Shown piece after piece: positions 39,376 to 49,242 of a stretch of DNA of 64,000 bases. Position 1 is the first letter of the stretch. The number at the start of each line of letters is the position of its first letter. The position numbers and the translations under genes are program-made. Source of the DNA: Diploptera punctata (Eukaryota > Arthropoda > Insecta > Blattodea > Blaberidae); assembly GCA_030220185.1 (NCBI GenBank), contig JASPKZ010008351.1, positions 1,364,001 to 1,428,000 of the forward strand, written 5' to 3'. The notes under the pieces were generated by a model. It did not search any database, was not told the origin of the DNA, and worked only from the letters and a program-made list of their open reading frames with translations.

Positions 39376-39417
39376 GTCGAACATGTTTCAAGGCTCCTGA
39401 GCCCCATCGTCAGCGAC
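39376..39417 (-). ncRNA. Hammerhead-ribozyme-like motif (P4), well preserved
   Basis: Perfect 4-bp stem I GTCG/CGAC directly on the core, CTGACGA (complement of 39407-39413), T, stem II GGGGCT/AGCCTT, GAAA, stem III ACATGT, cleavage-site U. Confidence 0.7.
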
Positions 39418-39772
39418 TACAGGCTGAATTTTTTCAAGTTGTCGGTCCTGATTCTTGATTCCTGCCCTCTCTGCCTCTGGTCCAATGAATTTACTAATGA
39501 GGTTCCTTTCTCTGGGAATTTCAAAATTCATAATTCTTTCCTTGTTCTTCTATGTAGATTCTTTCCCATATAGTGAGTTCATTTTTGATTTCTAACTGTT
39601 TTAGTAATTTTGTGTTTACATCTATATTGTGTTTTTCTGACCAAACATGAGCAGCCACTGCAGATTTTTCTACTTTCCCTTTTTTTTTACATTTCTTATG
39701 TGTTCTTTAGTTCTAATGGTTAAATTTCTTTTTGTTTTCCTATGTGTATCATATCGTCACAGTTTACACATT

Positions 39773-40027
39773 TTATTTGATATATTCCTGATATTTTTTA
39801 CCATCATCAATCTTGTCATTTTTATTAGTTTTTATTAGTTTATTTAAACTATAATCATTCTTTGGTACTAAATTAATATTAAATTTTTCAAAAATCTTTT
39901 GAAATTTGTTGTGTACCCAAGGGTGATATATGAATTTCCTGTATTTTTTATCTTTTGGTTTTTCTATCTGAAGAGTGCTTTCGTTCCTCAATTTTTTTTT
40001 GTCAAATAACAAAAATGAGTTCACCAT
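39773..40027 (-). pseudogene. PLE ORF linker upstream of GIY-YIG (P4)
   Basis: HPWVHNKFQKIFEKFNINLV matches the linker seen at 20.9 kb, followed by KYQEYIKCVNC-like residues where the GIY strand is broken by a frameshift. Downstream frames (39700-39450) contain the KSAVAAHVWSEKH-like and ELTIWEK-like segments. Confidence 0.7.
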
Positions 40028-40584
40028 ATGGGAAAAAATCTACATACAGATGAACAAGGAAAGAATTATGAATTTTGAAATTCCCGGAGGAAGGAACCTC
40101 ATTAGTAAATTCATTGGACCAGAGGCAGAAAGGGCAGGAATCAAGAATCAGGGCCGACAACTTGAGAAAATTCAGCCTGTAATCGCTGACGATGGGGCTC
40201 AGAAGCCTTAAAACATATGTTTGACAAAAACAACCATAAGAGGTAAGAATGTATAGACAAAAGTCTTAATTATCTTCTACATTTTTTCTTATTCCACCTC
40301 AGTCCACTTAAATCCACTTTTATATATCTATTTCCTAATCTTTTCTTTTCATATATCTCTTTCAGTGACTCTCCTGGTAATCTATTTATATCCTCTTTAA
40401 TTCTTTCTATGATCCAAACCATCTTGTAATTTATCTATGTTTGACTTAATTGTATAGATTCTTTTCTGTATTTATGTTCATAAAATTTTAATTTATATCG
40501 TTTGAATTCTATTCTTGTCCCTTTGTCCATGAGTGTGTTCCACTTGCATGTGTTTAAGATACGTGTGAATTATGTTTTATATGT

Positions 40585-40763
40585 ACAGTAAAACTTATTA
40601 AGTTATGTAGATAGGAAATAACACTATGAGGTTCTTTAATATTGTTTATTTTTTATCATTTCACTCACCTCATACTTCATTATTCTTGTTTTCCTATGAC
40701 TTGATAGCCAACTATGAGGTATGAGGTGAGTGAAATGATAAAAAATAAACAACAGTAAAACTT
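40585..40763. mobile_element. Mini inverted-dimer PLE, family P2
   Basis: Flanked by ACAGTAAAACTT (40585-40596 and 40752-40763). Tails only. It inserted in a pogo/Tigger-like end (ACAGTAAAACTTGTTTAATC), which continues at 40764-40960 with GTCCAATGTGAACTAATTTA. Confidence 0.9.
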
Positions 40764-40973
40764 GTTTAATCTGGAATGTGAATAATGCAGAAATCTGTCC
40801 AATGTGAACTAATTTATTGGTCCCGGCAAAATAATAGTAATTTCAGGTGTATTTATTTTGTATAAAACAGAATCTGTCCAACGCAGAAATGGAAGGATAT
40901 TACTGTGCAATTCATGAAAAGAAATGCTTATAAAGTGGTGGAATGTATGCACTAGCAGCGTTGTACGAGGGTC

Positions 40974-42205
40974 ATACTGAAAGTCGTGAGCAACCCATTG
41001 TTCAAATTCAAATTTCAACAATGTAACAAAAACAACTGCAGGATCGTAATATACAGACTTTATACCACAACATTGCCATTTTGTGGTGTAATAGCTTCTA
41101 TCATGTGACCACACGCAGTGTTTCCAAAATGGCAGACATCAATGTTTCGTTTCGACAGCGCGCTGTCATTGAATTCCTAGTTAAAGAGGAACAATCTGCT
41201 GTTGATATTCACCAAAGACTTCAATGTTCTTACGGAGATGCCTGCATGGGTGCCAGCAGTGTTAGGAGATGGGTGAAACATTTTAAAGATGGGAACACGA
41301 GTATCAAAGATGAGCCTCGTAGCGGTCGCCCACGCTCTGCCTCAACGGATTGCAACAAGGAAAGAGTTGATGCGCTCATTAGAGACGACAGACGTATCAC
41401 AGTGAATGAAATCGCTACAAAACTTGCAGTAGGACACAGTGCAGTGCAAGAAATGATTCACAGCTTAGGTTACCAAAAAGTTAGTGCCCGTTGAGTTCCA
41501 AGTTTACTGAGTGAAGACCACAAACTTCAGAGAAAAACCATCACCCATAACCTTCTTCAGAGATTTCGAAACGAAGGTGATGATTTTTGACGAGTATTGT
41601 GACAGGTGACGAAAGCTGGTTTCATCGCTACGAGCCAGAAACAAAACGCCAGAGTATGGAATGGCACCACTTGAATTCACCATCAAAGAAAAAAGCGAAG
41701 ACAGTGCAATCTGTTGGGAAAGTTATGGGCAGCATCTTCTGGGATGTGCAAGGTTGCATTCTGGTTGAATTTCTTGAACCTGGACAAACCATAAATGCTG
41801 CCCGCTATATCCAGACACTTGTGAAGCTCCGTCGTGCATTGCACAACAAACGCCCTGGAAGGAAGATCATTCTGCAACACGATAACGTGTGTCCTCACAC
41901 TGCTCGTGCCACTGTGGAGAAGATCAGGACATTTGGGTGAGAAACTCTTCCACATCCTCCCTATAGTCCCGATTTGGCACCCTCCGACTACCATCTTTTC
42001 GGTTCTGTGAAGGAGCAGATGAGAGGCCAACGCTACGAGATGCTGGAGGATATTCGGAAAGCAGTGCGTCAGTGTCTTCAAGCAGCTGGAACGGACTTCT
42101 ATCATAAGGGAATTTTCAAGCTTATAGAACGCTGGACAAAATGTGTGCAAAGAAATGGAGACTATGTTGAAAAGTAGCACAAAGGTCTGTAGATTAACAT
42201 GGTGT
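40974..42205 (+). pseudogene. Mariner transposon, near full length, inactivated
   Basis: 5' end CGAGGGTCATACTGAAAGTC after TA. The transposase begins about 41111 (MADINVSFRQRAVIEFLVKE), with two helix-turn-helix regions, WVKHFKDGNTSIKDEPRSGR, then TGDESWFHRY (first Asp), LQHDNVCPHTARATVEKI (second Asp) and YSPDLAPSDYHLFGSVKEQM (third Asp, DD34D spacing) and a C-terminus QRNGDYVEK with TAG at 42175-42177. Inactivated by stops at 41492 and 41938 and a frameshift near 41580. The 3' terminal inverted repeat is not visible; P7 sequence starts at about 42205. Confidence 0.93.
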
Positions 42206-42545
42206 ACTTGATAGTGAGTGGAGAACATATTTTAATCGACTCACCTCATACATTTTCAAACTTCTTTGATACCGACGGTTTCAGACAATATCATGTCCTT
42301 CATCAGTCATGGCGTCCACTGATGAAATTCCGTGATTGTTGATTTCTTTAATGACATCACCTCTTGTGCTGCCATCTTTCGTTGGGATTATAAACTTTGT
42401 AATTAAATTTTTATCCACCGGAATATCGAAATTCATAGATCGATATTCATTCAGAAGAATAAATATTGATCTATGATCAACAATCACATCTGTATGTCTT
42501 TTACTTTCCACGTTTTCCAATGTCCAAAGACAAAACTTAACATCA
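42205..42545 (-). mobile_element. PLE left arm, family P7
   Basis: Tail AGTGAGTGGAGAACATATTT / CGACTCACCTCATACATTTT, minus hammerhead-like motif with canonical CTGATGA, and minus ORF end (NEYRSMNFDIPVDKNLITKF, GDVIKEINNHGISSVD). The + arm is missing. Confidence 0.75.
42262..42312 (-). ncRNA. Hammerhead-ribozyme-like motif (P7), canonical CUGAUGA
   Basis: CTGATGA (complement of 42300-42306), one extra base, stem II GGACA/TGTCT, GAAA, stem III ACCG/CGGT with one-base loop, cleavage-site A, stem I TGA/TCA. Confidence 0.7.
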
Positions 42546-42550
42546 CCAAG

Positions 42551-42862
42551 AACATTTTACATTGTTTATTTTTTATTATTTCACTCACCTCATACTTCAT
42601 AATTCATAGCAGACCCTGGGTTTCTTCACATCTTTTGTGACATTCTCAATGCTGCGTCACGTTCACAACTGACTGCAGGATAGAAGGCCGTTGGACGTCA
42701 GTTGTGAATGTGACGCAGCATTGAGAATGTCACAAAAGATGTGAAGAAACCCAGGGTCTGCTATGAATTATGAAGTATGAGGTGAGTGAAATAATAAAAA
42801 ATAAACAATATTAAAAAACCTCATAGTGTTATTTCCTGTCTACATAACTTAACATTTTACAT
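42551..42862. mobile_element. Inverted-dimer PLE, family P2
   Basis: Flanked by AACATTTTACAT (42551-42562 and 42851-42862). Arms meet near 42674. Each arm carries the P2 variant fold (GTCACAAAAGATGTGAAGAA then ACCCAGGGTC). Confidence 0.93.
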
Positions 42863-43311
42863 ACTCAACAATCAGGACGCCAGAGCCACTTACCTTTGGT
42901 ACTTCAAATCAATCTAGATGAAACTAATGTAGACAAAAATTGAAATACACACTTCACTGAATAGAAAAGACTTCCACTCACAAAATGGCGTCTTCTTCCT
43001 GTTTGCTTCGCCGCATATGCGCAAAAGCTTAATATTATTCAAGTAGCCTCACTATTAAAATAACTCACCCTACCACTTTGGGAAGCAGAGAAGAAACTTT
43101 AATTTCCTTGTTTTACATCAAATTTTATGTGGAATTCACCAACAATAGAACAGTAACAACATGTATTCATTTTTTTTTTTTTATTTTGACTGAAGATGAA
43201 GGTGAAATGACCTTTAAAATCAGTATTGTGAAAACACAACTTAACGAGGTGAGATATAAGAACATTTTCTCCAATTAATTTATAAAATGTATTCATGTGA
43301 TTAAATTTCAG

Positions 43312-43465
43312 AGCTGGAAGTATTAGTCTCGCAGCAGCAACTGCAAATGTTGGCCAAGGAGTTGAAGATATGAAGCAAAGAGTATCCAAGATATTTCAGA
43401 ACAAACCAGCTGTGAATCGACCAACAAATTTACCAAACATTCCTGGTATTTTCCGAAAAAAGTAG
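43312..43465 (+). CDS. RELCH: RELCH terminal coding exon with stop codon
   Basis: Acceptor AAATTTCAG ends at 43311. The first base completes Arg. Peptide AGSISLAAATANVGQGVEDM, QRVSKIFQNKPAVNRPTNLP and the end NIPGIFRKK followed by TAG (43463-43465). Vertebrate RELCH also ends in a short basic tail after an SxxAA stretch, so this is the natural C-terminus. The joined coding sequence of the nine exons is 1326 nt, an exact multiple of three. Confidence 0.9.
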
Positions 43466-43887
43466 TCACATATCGGTTTGGATGTTTATTTTATATATTC
43501 ATGTTGTTAGAATTAGTCTGGCAGCTGTGCGTAAAAGTATTTAGAAAATATATACGTAGTTTATTTGAAGATAAAAACATGTGATAGATAGTTTAACCAA
43601 TGTTATGAAGATTCAAGCCTATTTTTCATGTTTATTAAAACAGGTGCTCATACTTACGTGACGTGCCAATTCTTATTAATGCCGTTCTAAGATTTTTTAC
43701 TCTTTGCTATTCATATACTATTTTTGGAGAAAGTATAAGATTAATAACATTTTTTAAACAGTTATGTAATTTGTTCCTTGTATTTTATTTTCAGCATTAA
43801 CCAGCAAAATATTTTTAAAAACGTAACTTATTAATCATTAAAGACTTGAGGAAAAAAGCATTTTATGTAAGAAACTTTTCTCAAAAA
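43466..43887 (+). other. RELCH: Likely RELCH 3' UTR
   Basis: AT-rich region directly downstream of the stop. No exact AATAAA; ATTAAA variants are near 43640 and 43835 and could serve as polyadenylation signals. Confidence 0.45.
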
Positions 43888-44884
43888 AGTAGCAAATTAT
43901 TAAATTAATATTGAGAAGCTAAAGCTATTACTATGATAGAAATAAGTAAATTAATGAACACAATTAAATTATTGTAAATCAATGGTAAAGAGACAAAATT
44001 TTGCCTGAACCGGGAATCGAACCCTGAACCTTTAGCTTTCCGTGCTAATGCTCTGACCACTGAGCTAATCCAGGTTTCATTCCCATCCAAGCAGAAATCC
44101 TTCCTTTACCTTACTCTACTGGTCCCACATTTAATTGCAATGAATCATCATTCACAAATACACAATGAATGGCTTCTACCTGAAGAAGACATGAAGGGAC
44201 TCCACACAGCAATAACTTTATTTATTAAATTATAATTTAATTCTGTTGATTAATTTACTTATTTCTATCATAGTAACAGCTTTAGCTTCTCAACATTAAT
44301 TTAATAAGTAATGCTATAGCTGTGTGGAGTCCCTTCATGTCTTCTTCAGGTAGAAGCCATTCATTGTGTATTTGTGAATGATGATTCATTGCAATTGAAT
44401 GTGGGGCCAGTAGAGTAAGGTAAAGGAAGAATTTCTGCTTGGATGGGAATGAAACTTGGATTAGCTCAGTGGTCAGAGCATTAGCACAGAAAGCTAAAGG
44501 TTCGGGGTTCAATTCCCGGTTCAGGCAAAAATGTTTCTCTTTACCATTGATTTACAATAATTTAATTGTGTTCATTAATTTACTTATTTCTATCATAGTA
44601 ATAGCTTTAGCTTCTCAATATTAATTTAATAAATAATGCTATAGCTGTGTGGAGTCCCTTCATGTAGAAGCCATTCATTGTGTACTTGTGAATGATGATT
44701 CATTGCAATTGAATGTGGGACCCTTAGAGTAAGGTAAAGGAAGGATTTCTGCTTGGATGGGAATGAAACCTGCATTAGCTCAGTTGTCAGAGCATTAGCA
44801 CGGAAAGCTAAAGGTTCGGGGTTCGATTCCCAGTTCAGGCAAAAATTTTTCTCTTTACCATTGGTTTACAAGTAGCAAATTATT
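43888..44884. mobile_element. Three-unit S1 SINE cluster (1 minus, 2 plus)
   Basis: Single 14-bp duplication AGTAGCAAATTATT (43888-43901 and 44871-44884). Units: minus head at 43990-44085, plus heads at 44455-44527 and 44765-44841 (GGATTAGCTCAGTGGTCAGA; GGTTCGATTCCC). Linkers share CATTCACAAATACACAATGA in both orientations. Both tails (AGCTTCTCAATATTAATTTA) face outward or end at the junctions. Confidence 0.9.
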
Positions 44885-45035
44885 TATTTGTTGTCTTCTT
44901 TAAAGTTTTAAAGTCTCGAAGAGCTAGCTGGAATGACATAATTATGTATTAAATATGACTTTTTGTAAGAGATGTATAATATCACATTTATCAACATAAT
45001 AGACACAACTTTTTATTTCTTCCAACTTGTTTAAC

Positions 45036-45945
45036 AAAAATTTGTTTTATATTTGAAGAGAAAATTTTTTGCCTAGACCGAGACTCGAACCCGGGACCTT
45101 TGGCTTGCCGGGCCAAATGCTCTACCAACTGAGCTACCGAGGCGAGTTACGATATAGACACAATTTTTTCTCTTATATACGTTGTAATTCCCTCTCGCCA
45201 AATGCTTTTGAAACCATTACTTCTATCTTTGCAAATGGCGGCTTCTTAGTTAAGAAGACATTTATTGGGAATTTAACATTACTTTATAAAGCTAGTAAGG
45301 CTTCTAATGATGTTTTTATTATTCATTTAACATTTCTCATTGAAAGATAAATTATATTTGAAGAGGAAAATTTTTGCCTAGACCGAGACTCGAACCCGGG
45401 ACCTTTGGCTTGCCGGGCCAAATGTTCTACCAACTGAGCTACCAAGGCGAGTACAATCTAGATGCAAATTTTTCTCTTATATACGATGTAATTCCCTCAG
45501 TTGGTAGAGCATTTGACCCGGCAAGCCAAAGGTCCTGGGTTCGAGTCTCGGTCTAGGTGAAAATTTTTCTCTTCAAATATAATTTATCTTTCAATGAGAA
45601 ATGTTAAATGAATAATAAAAACATCATTAGAAGCCTTACTAGCTTTATAAAGTAATGTTAAATTCCCAATAAATGTCTTCTTAACTAAGAAGCCGCCATT
45701 TGCAAAGATAGAAGCAGTGGTTTCAAAAGCATTTGGCGAGAGGGAATTACAACGTATATAAGAAAAAAATTTGCGTCTAGATCGTACCTCGCCTCGGTAG
45801 CTCAGTTGGCAGAACATTTGGCCCGGCAAGCCAAAGGTCCCGGGTTCGAGTCTCGGTCTAGGCGAAAATTTTTCTCTTCAAATATAATTTATCTTTCAAT
45901 GAGAAATGTTAAATAAATAATAAAAACATCATTAAAAATTTGTTT
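45036..45945. mobile_element. Four-unit S1 SINE cluster (2 minus, 2 plus)
   Basis: Single duplication AAAAATTTGTTT (45036-45047 and 45934-45945). Minus heads at about 45068-45150 and 45375-45455; plus heads at 45489-45557 (5' truncated, directly abutting a minus unit) and 45788-45865. Linker GCAAAGATAGAAGCAGTGGT and GCAAATGGCGGCTTCTTAGT. Peptides such as PRPRLEPGTFGLPGQM are reverse readings of the tRNA-like head, not genes. Confidence 0.9.
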
Positions 45946-45997
45946 CCTTGATTTCATAAAAAAAAAAGTTGGAATTCTGATTTTGTCTTGATCAGCT

Positions 45998-46051
45998 ACA
46001 GTCAACAATCACTGGAGTTACCTCCGAAACCAAATAAACTGGATCAACAGG
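45998..46051 (+). other. Weak candidate exon downstream of RELCH
   Basis: After TTTTGTCTTGATCAG a short open stretch SYSQQSLELPPKPNKLDQQ ends at CAG before GTACAA. It is compositionally protein-like and lies in unique sequence, but I cannot join it in phase to the RELCH last exon with obvious splice sites. Could be a decayed or alternative exon. Confidence 0.2.
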
Positions 46052-46199
46052 TACAATTCTTTTACAATAGGAACTTCTGTGACATTTGTTTAATTTTTCT
46101 TTAATAACACACTCAAATGTATCTAAGTATTATTTTTAGTTGTAGTTTTATTAAGAAGATGAAGTATTGTTTTAAAATAATAAAGTGAGTTGATTCTTA

Positions 46200-46535
46200 T
46201 CTTACCTCATACTTCATGTTTTTCTAACACGGAAACTACAGTTTTCAAGAGTCATCACTCTCATTCTTGGCCAATACCATGAGTTGTTAATATTATTTGT
46301 TTTTAAACATCTTAATGATAGACAAATTATATTTGAAAAGAAAAGAAGAGCATTGACATAGAAAGTCAAAGGTCCTGGGTTCAAACCCCAGTCTAGGCAT
46401 ATATTTTTCTTTTCAAATATAATTTGACCATGAGTTGTGTTTAAGAAAATATAAACTATGAGGTAAGATGTAAAAAATAATTCATTAGTTCATGAATTAA
46501 GAACCTCATAATGTTATTTCACATATTTAACTATG
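46200..46535. mobile_element. PLE dimer, family P8, with nested S1 SINE
   Basis: Left tail CTTATCTTACCTCATACTTC with a decayed minus hammerhead-like motif (46225-46262); right arm ATAAACTATGAGGTAAGATG and terminus AACCTCATAATGTTATTTC. The middle is an S1 unit (46287-46426) flanked by ACCATGAGTTGT (46275-46286 and 46427-46438). Confidence 0.8.
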
Positions 46536-46593
46536 AGTAATGAAATATTATTTTTAGTCTTATCATCTTACCTCAATATTAATGTTGATTTGT

Positions 46594-46642
46594 TCTTGAA
46601 CATGTTTCAAAACAATTCTGTTTTATCATCAGCTTGTCCAGA
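46594..46642 (-). ncRNA. Hammerhead-ribozyme-like motif (P1), canonical CUGAUGA
   Basis: CTGATGA (complement of 46626-46632), T, stem II AAAACA/TGTTTT, GAAA, stem III ACATGT, UU/UC cleavage site. Confidence 0.65.
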
Positions 46643-47011
46643 CTGGTTTTATTTATGTTGCATTATGTTGCACAACCTGGATGTCAATGTCAGCTCCATC
46701 CTGTGGTTGGCCAAAGAACCTCCAAACAAGGTCACACTCCATCGGTATATCAAAATTCATAACTCTGTTTTTGTTCTTCTGGATATAAATTTTTTCCCAA
46801 ATAGTCAGCTCTATTGAATTTTCTAACTGTTCTAATAAATAATAAATACAAAAGAGCTGACTATTTGGGAAAAATTTATATTCAGAAGAACAAAACAGAG
46901 TTATGAATTTTGATATACCGATGGAGCGTGACCTTGTTTGGAGGTTTCTTTGGCCAACCACAGGATGGAGCTGACATCGACATCCAGGTTGTGCAACATA
47001 AATAAAACCAG

Positions 47012-47062
47012 TCTGGACAAGCTGACGATAAAACAGAATTGTTTTGAAACATGTTCAAGAAC
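47012..47062 (+). ncRNA. Hammerhead-ribozyme-like motif (P1), right arm
   Basis: CTGACGA, T, stem II AAAACA/TGTTTT, GAAA, ACATGT; mirror of the left-arm motif apart from one core base (N7). Confidence 0.65.
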
Positions 47063-47379
47063 AAATCAACATTAATATTGAGGTAAGATGATCAGACTAA
47101 AAATAATATAATTAAAATAACCTCAAAATATCACTTCCTAAAATTAAATAGTAATGAAATAACTTAGAAATAAGAGATCTTCAGGTATTGATAACCTCCC
47201 CTCAGAACTTATAAAAAATTGTAGACATGAATTTATATTGGTATTATGTAAAATGTTTGAATTGATGTGGAATGGAAATTTCTAATGACTGGAAGATTGG
47301 ATTAATCTGCCCAATATATAAAAAAAGATGACCCTATGCTTTGTCAGAATATATATGCACCAATGAGGTTACAATGGAA

Positions 47380-47625
47380 GACCTTAATGCTAACCATCCA
47401 GAAGGCAGATACAATTTACGAAGTAACGGACTGCGCAGAGAACATGTCGCAGATAAATGTATAAATAGGGCAGGTAGTCGACAAAATTGCCAGTCTCAAG
47501 ACAACCCTTGAGGATGCCGGACGCAGTCTGGCAAAACGTCGGGGAACTGCAAGCCTCAAGACCACGGCCAACAGCCCGGAAATCTTCTACACGATCATCA
47601 TAATAACTCCGGCCGTGAAAGCCTA
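47380..47625 (+). mobile_element. PLE 3' end fragment with decayed GAAACGTC-type hammerhead
   Basis: Matches the + arm at 18482-18662: GTCTCAAGACAACCCTTGAG, then GCCGGACGCAGTCTGGC, AAAACGTCGGGGAAC (GAAA mutated to AAAA), ending CTCCGGCCGTGAAAGCC. Confidence 0.7.
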
Positions 47626-47717
47626 AGTATATATATTAATTTAGTTATGTTTATTTCCATAGACATGTCAGTAGGTGACATATGGTCAGCATGCTGATTC
47701 ATTGAGTATCTCAACTG

Positions 47718-47913
47718 AGTAGAACTTTTTTCATAAATTAATTATGGGGAATAACATTGAGGTTTTCAAGTTAATAACTAATAAATAGTAAGTCGTGAAA
47801 TCTCACCTCATAACTTCATGATCTTCAAGCATGGAATGCAGTTTCAAGAGTCATCCCTCTCATCTTCACGACTCACTATTTATTAGTTTATTAAGTAGAA
47901 CATGCTGTAATTT
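47718..47913. mobile_element. PLE left arm, family P8, with short duplication
   Basis: Flanked by AGTAGAAC (47718-47725 and 47906-47913). Terminus GGGGAATAACATTGAGG, tail CTCACCTCATAACTTCATG, a degraded minus motif (about 47825-47875) and an inverted AATAAATAGT stretch at the right. Confidence 0.6.
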
Positions 47914-48086
47914 AAAATTGGCATCTTTTTGCCTGTGTCATTGAAGCAGATGATGTCTAAAATTGTAAATTCTTGGCCAATGATGATTGGATTTCCATAA
48001 ATGTTATAGTTTTTAAATTAAAATTTGCTGTATAATGTGAAAATGGAAACTTTACACCTCACATGAAATAATATCTTCACACCTAG

Positions 48087-48303
48087 GCATCATCTACATT
48101 TTCACCAACTGTTAAGAATGGGAATGATGTCTCTGAAACATGTCCAGATGGAAGAATCTTATTTTATGAAGTGACATGCAAAGTTTCCAATTCATATTTT
48201 GACTTTATTAATTTTTTATCTCATAGTGTAATTTCCCCATTAACTCTTTATGAGTATTCCAGCTTGTTTTTATCCATTGCAAAATCACTGTCCAACATAA
48301 CCT
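48087..48303 (+). other. Weak candidate exon/ORF in unique sequence
   Basis: After TATCTTCACACCTAG an open frame ASSTFSPTVKNGNDVSETCP continues to TAA at 48301-48303 (72 codons). It is in phase with the end of the 45998-46051 stretch if spliced. No homologue comes to mind; a chance ORF is the simpler reading. Confidence 0.15.
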
Positions 48304-48323
48304 AACAATACTATCTGGTTTAT

Positions 48324-49242
48324 TACGAGGGTGAATCAAATATAAACCGGAATTATTGTTTACAATTTTATTGAATTAACAAAAAAATACAAAACCACCA
48401 CCTCATTTTTCTACATAGTCTCCTGCATTTCCAACACACTTTTGCCATCGAGTTGGCAACTTTCTGATGCCGTCCTTGAAGAATGAGGGATGACGTGTAG
48501 TCAGCCAGTTGCGCATGAACTCCTCTACTGCTGCATTGTCACCAAACCACCTTCCTCCCAGGTCTTCTTTCAGTGGCCCAAACAAATGGTAGTCACAGGG
48601 TGACAAATCTGGACTGTAAGGAGGATGTTCCAGAGGTGTCCAATACATTTTCGTCAGTTTTTCTTCAATCAACCGAGCAGTGTGTGGCCTTGCATTGTCA
48701 TGCAGCACAATCACATTTTGGATCAGTTTCTGGCGGTGCTTGTTGCGATATTCTGCTTTTATCTCATCCAAAACCCGGCAGTAGTACTTTGCATTCACTG
48801 TTCGTCGTCCATGAAGGAAACCCACTAGCAAAACTCCTTCAGAGTCCCAAAAAACAGTCGCAAGGACCTTTGTTCGTTGCTGTCTTTGGTGGGGCTCATT
48901 TTCCACTAAATCCCGGTCTGCTAAAATTTTTTTGCGCCAATCATACACCTGCATCTTCAAAAGGGTTGCTTCCCCGAACTGCACACAGAGCCTTCTCAAA
49001 ATTTCAGAAGGTTTAGTGCCTTCTTTCGCCAAAAACCTAATAATAATGCGTTGCGCAACAGACGTGTGTACCTCTTGCTCGCTCATGACGTACTGAAGCA
49101 AGTGGCCGCCCTTCGGAGTGCGACACATCAAGATCCCTACTCCAGACACCCCGACGAACTTTCCCTCCAAACTGCAACCTTTGCAGTTTGCTACCAGATC
49201 CTCCAGATACAAATTCCGGTTTATATTTGATCCACCTTCATA
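48324..49242 (-). mobile_element. Mariner with internal deletion, both TIRs present
   Basis: Bounded by TA. The + strand left end CGAGGGTGAATCAAATATAA and right end TTATATTTGATCCACCTTCA are inverted repeats. Length about 915 bp, against about 1.3 kb for a full mariner. Carries one open transposase-derived frame. Confidence 0.9.
48403..49086 (-). pseudogene. Mariner transposase with in-frame internal deletion, no stops
   Basis: From the ATG at 49086 the frame runs 227 codons uninterrupted. Residues 1-60: EQEVHTSVAQRIIIRFLAKE, first helix-turn-helix, and YDWRKKILADRDLVENEPHQ. Then an abrupt junction QRQQRTKVLATVFWDSEGVL skips the second HTH and the first catalytic Asp. Afterwards IVLHDNARPHTARLIEEKL (Asp 2), PPYSPDLSPCDYHLFGPLKE (Asp 3, DD34D spacing) and a C-terminus CVGNAGDYVEK. 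It cannot be catalytically active, but the preserved frame and DNA-binding N-terminus are unusual for a deletion derivative. Confidence 0.85.

Larger units (their letters stand above)
39322..40265. mobile_element. PLE inverted dimer, family P4
   Basis: Left arm tail CATTCTTACCTCTTATGGTT, minus hammerhead-like motif, minus GIY-YIG ORF in two frames (39440-40027); right arm + ORF end (39998-40140), + motif with AAAA for GAAA (40191-40225), and tail AACCATAAGAGGTAAGAATG. Confidence 0.8.
46536..47161. mobile_element. PLE inverted dimer, family P1
   Basis: Flanked by AGTAATGAAATA (46536-46547 and 47150-47161). Both arms contain a hammerhead-like motif (minus 46594-46642; plus 47012-47062) and about 50 codons of endonuclease C-terminus (ELTIWEKIYIQKNKNRVMN). 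Arms meet near 46848, within the AACTGTTCTAATAA linker. The clearest two-armed P1 copy. Confidence 0.93.

Noticed and set aside
40809..41114. 101-codon minus frame
   Set aside because: Lies over the pogo-like fragment and mariner 5' end; no domain.
45069..45350. Open frame beginning PRPRLEPGTFGLPGQM
   Set aside because: It is the reverse reading of the tRNA-like SINE head and recurs in every S1 copy.
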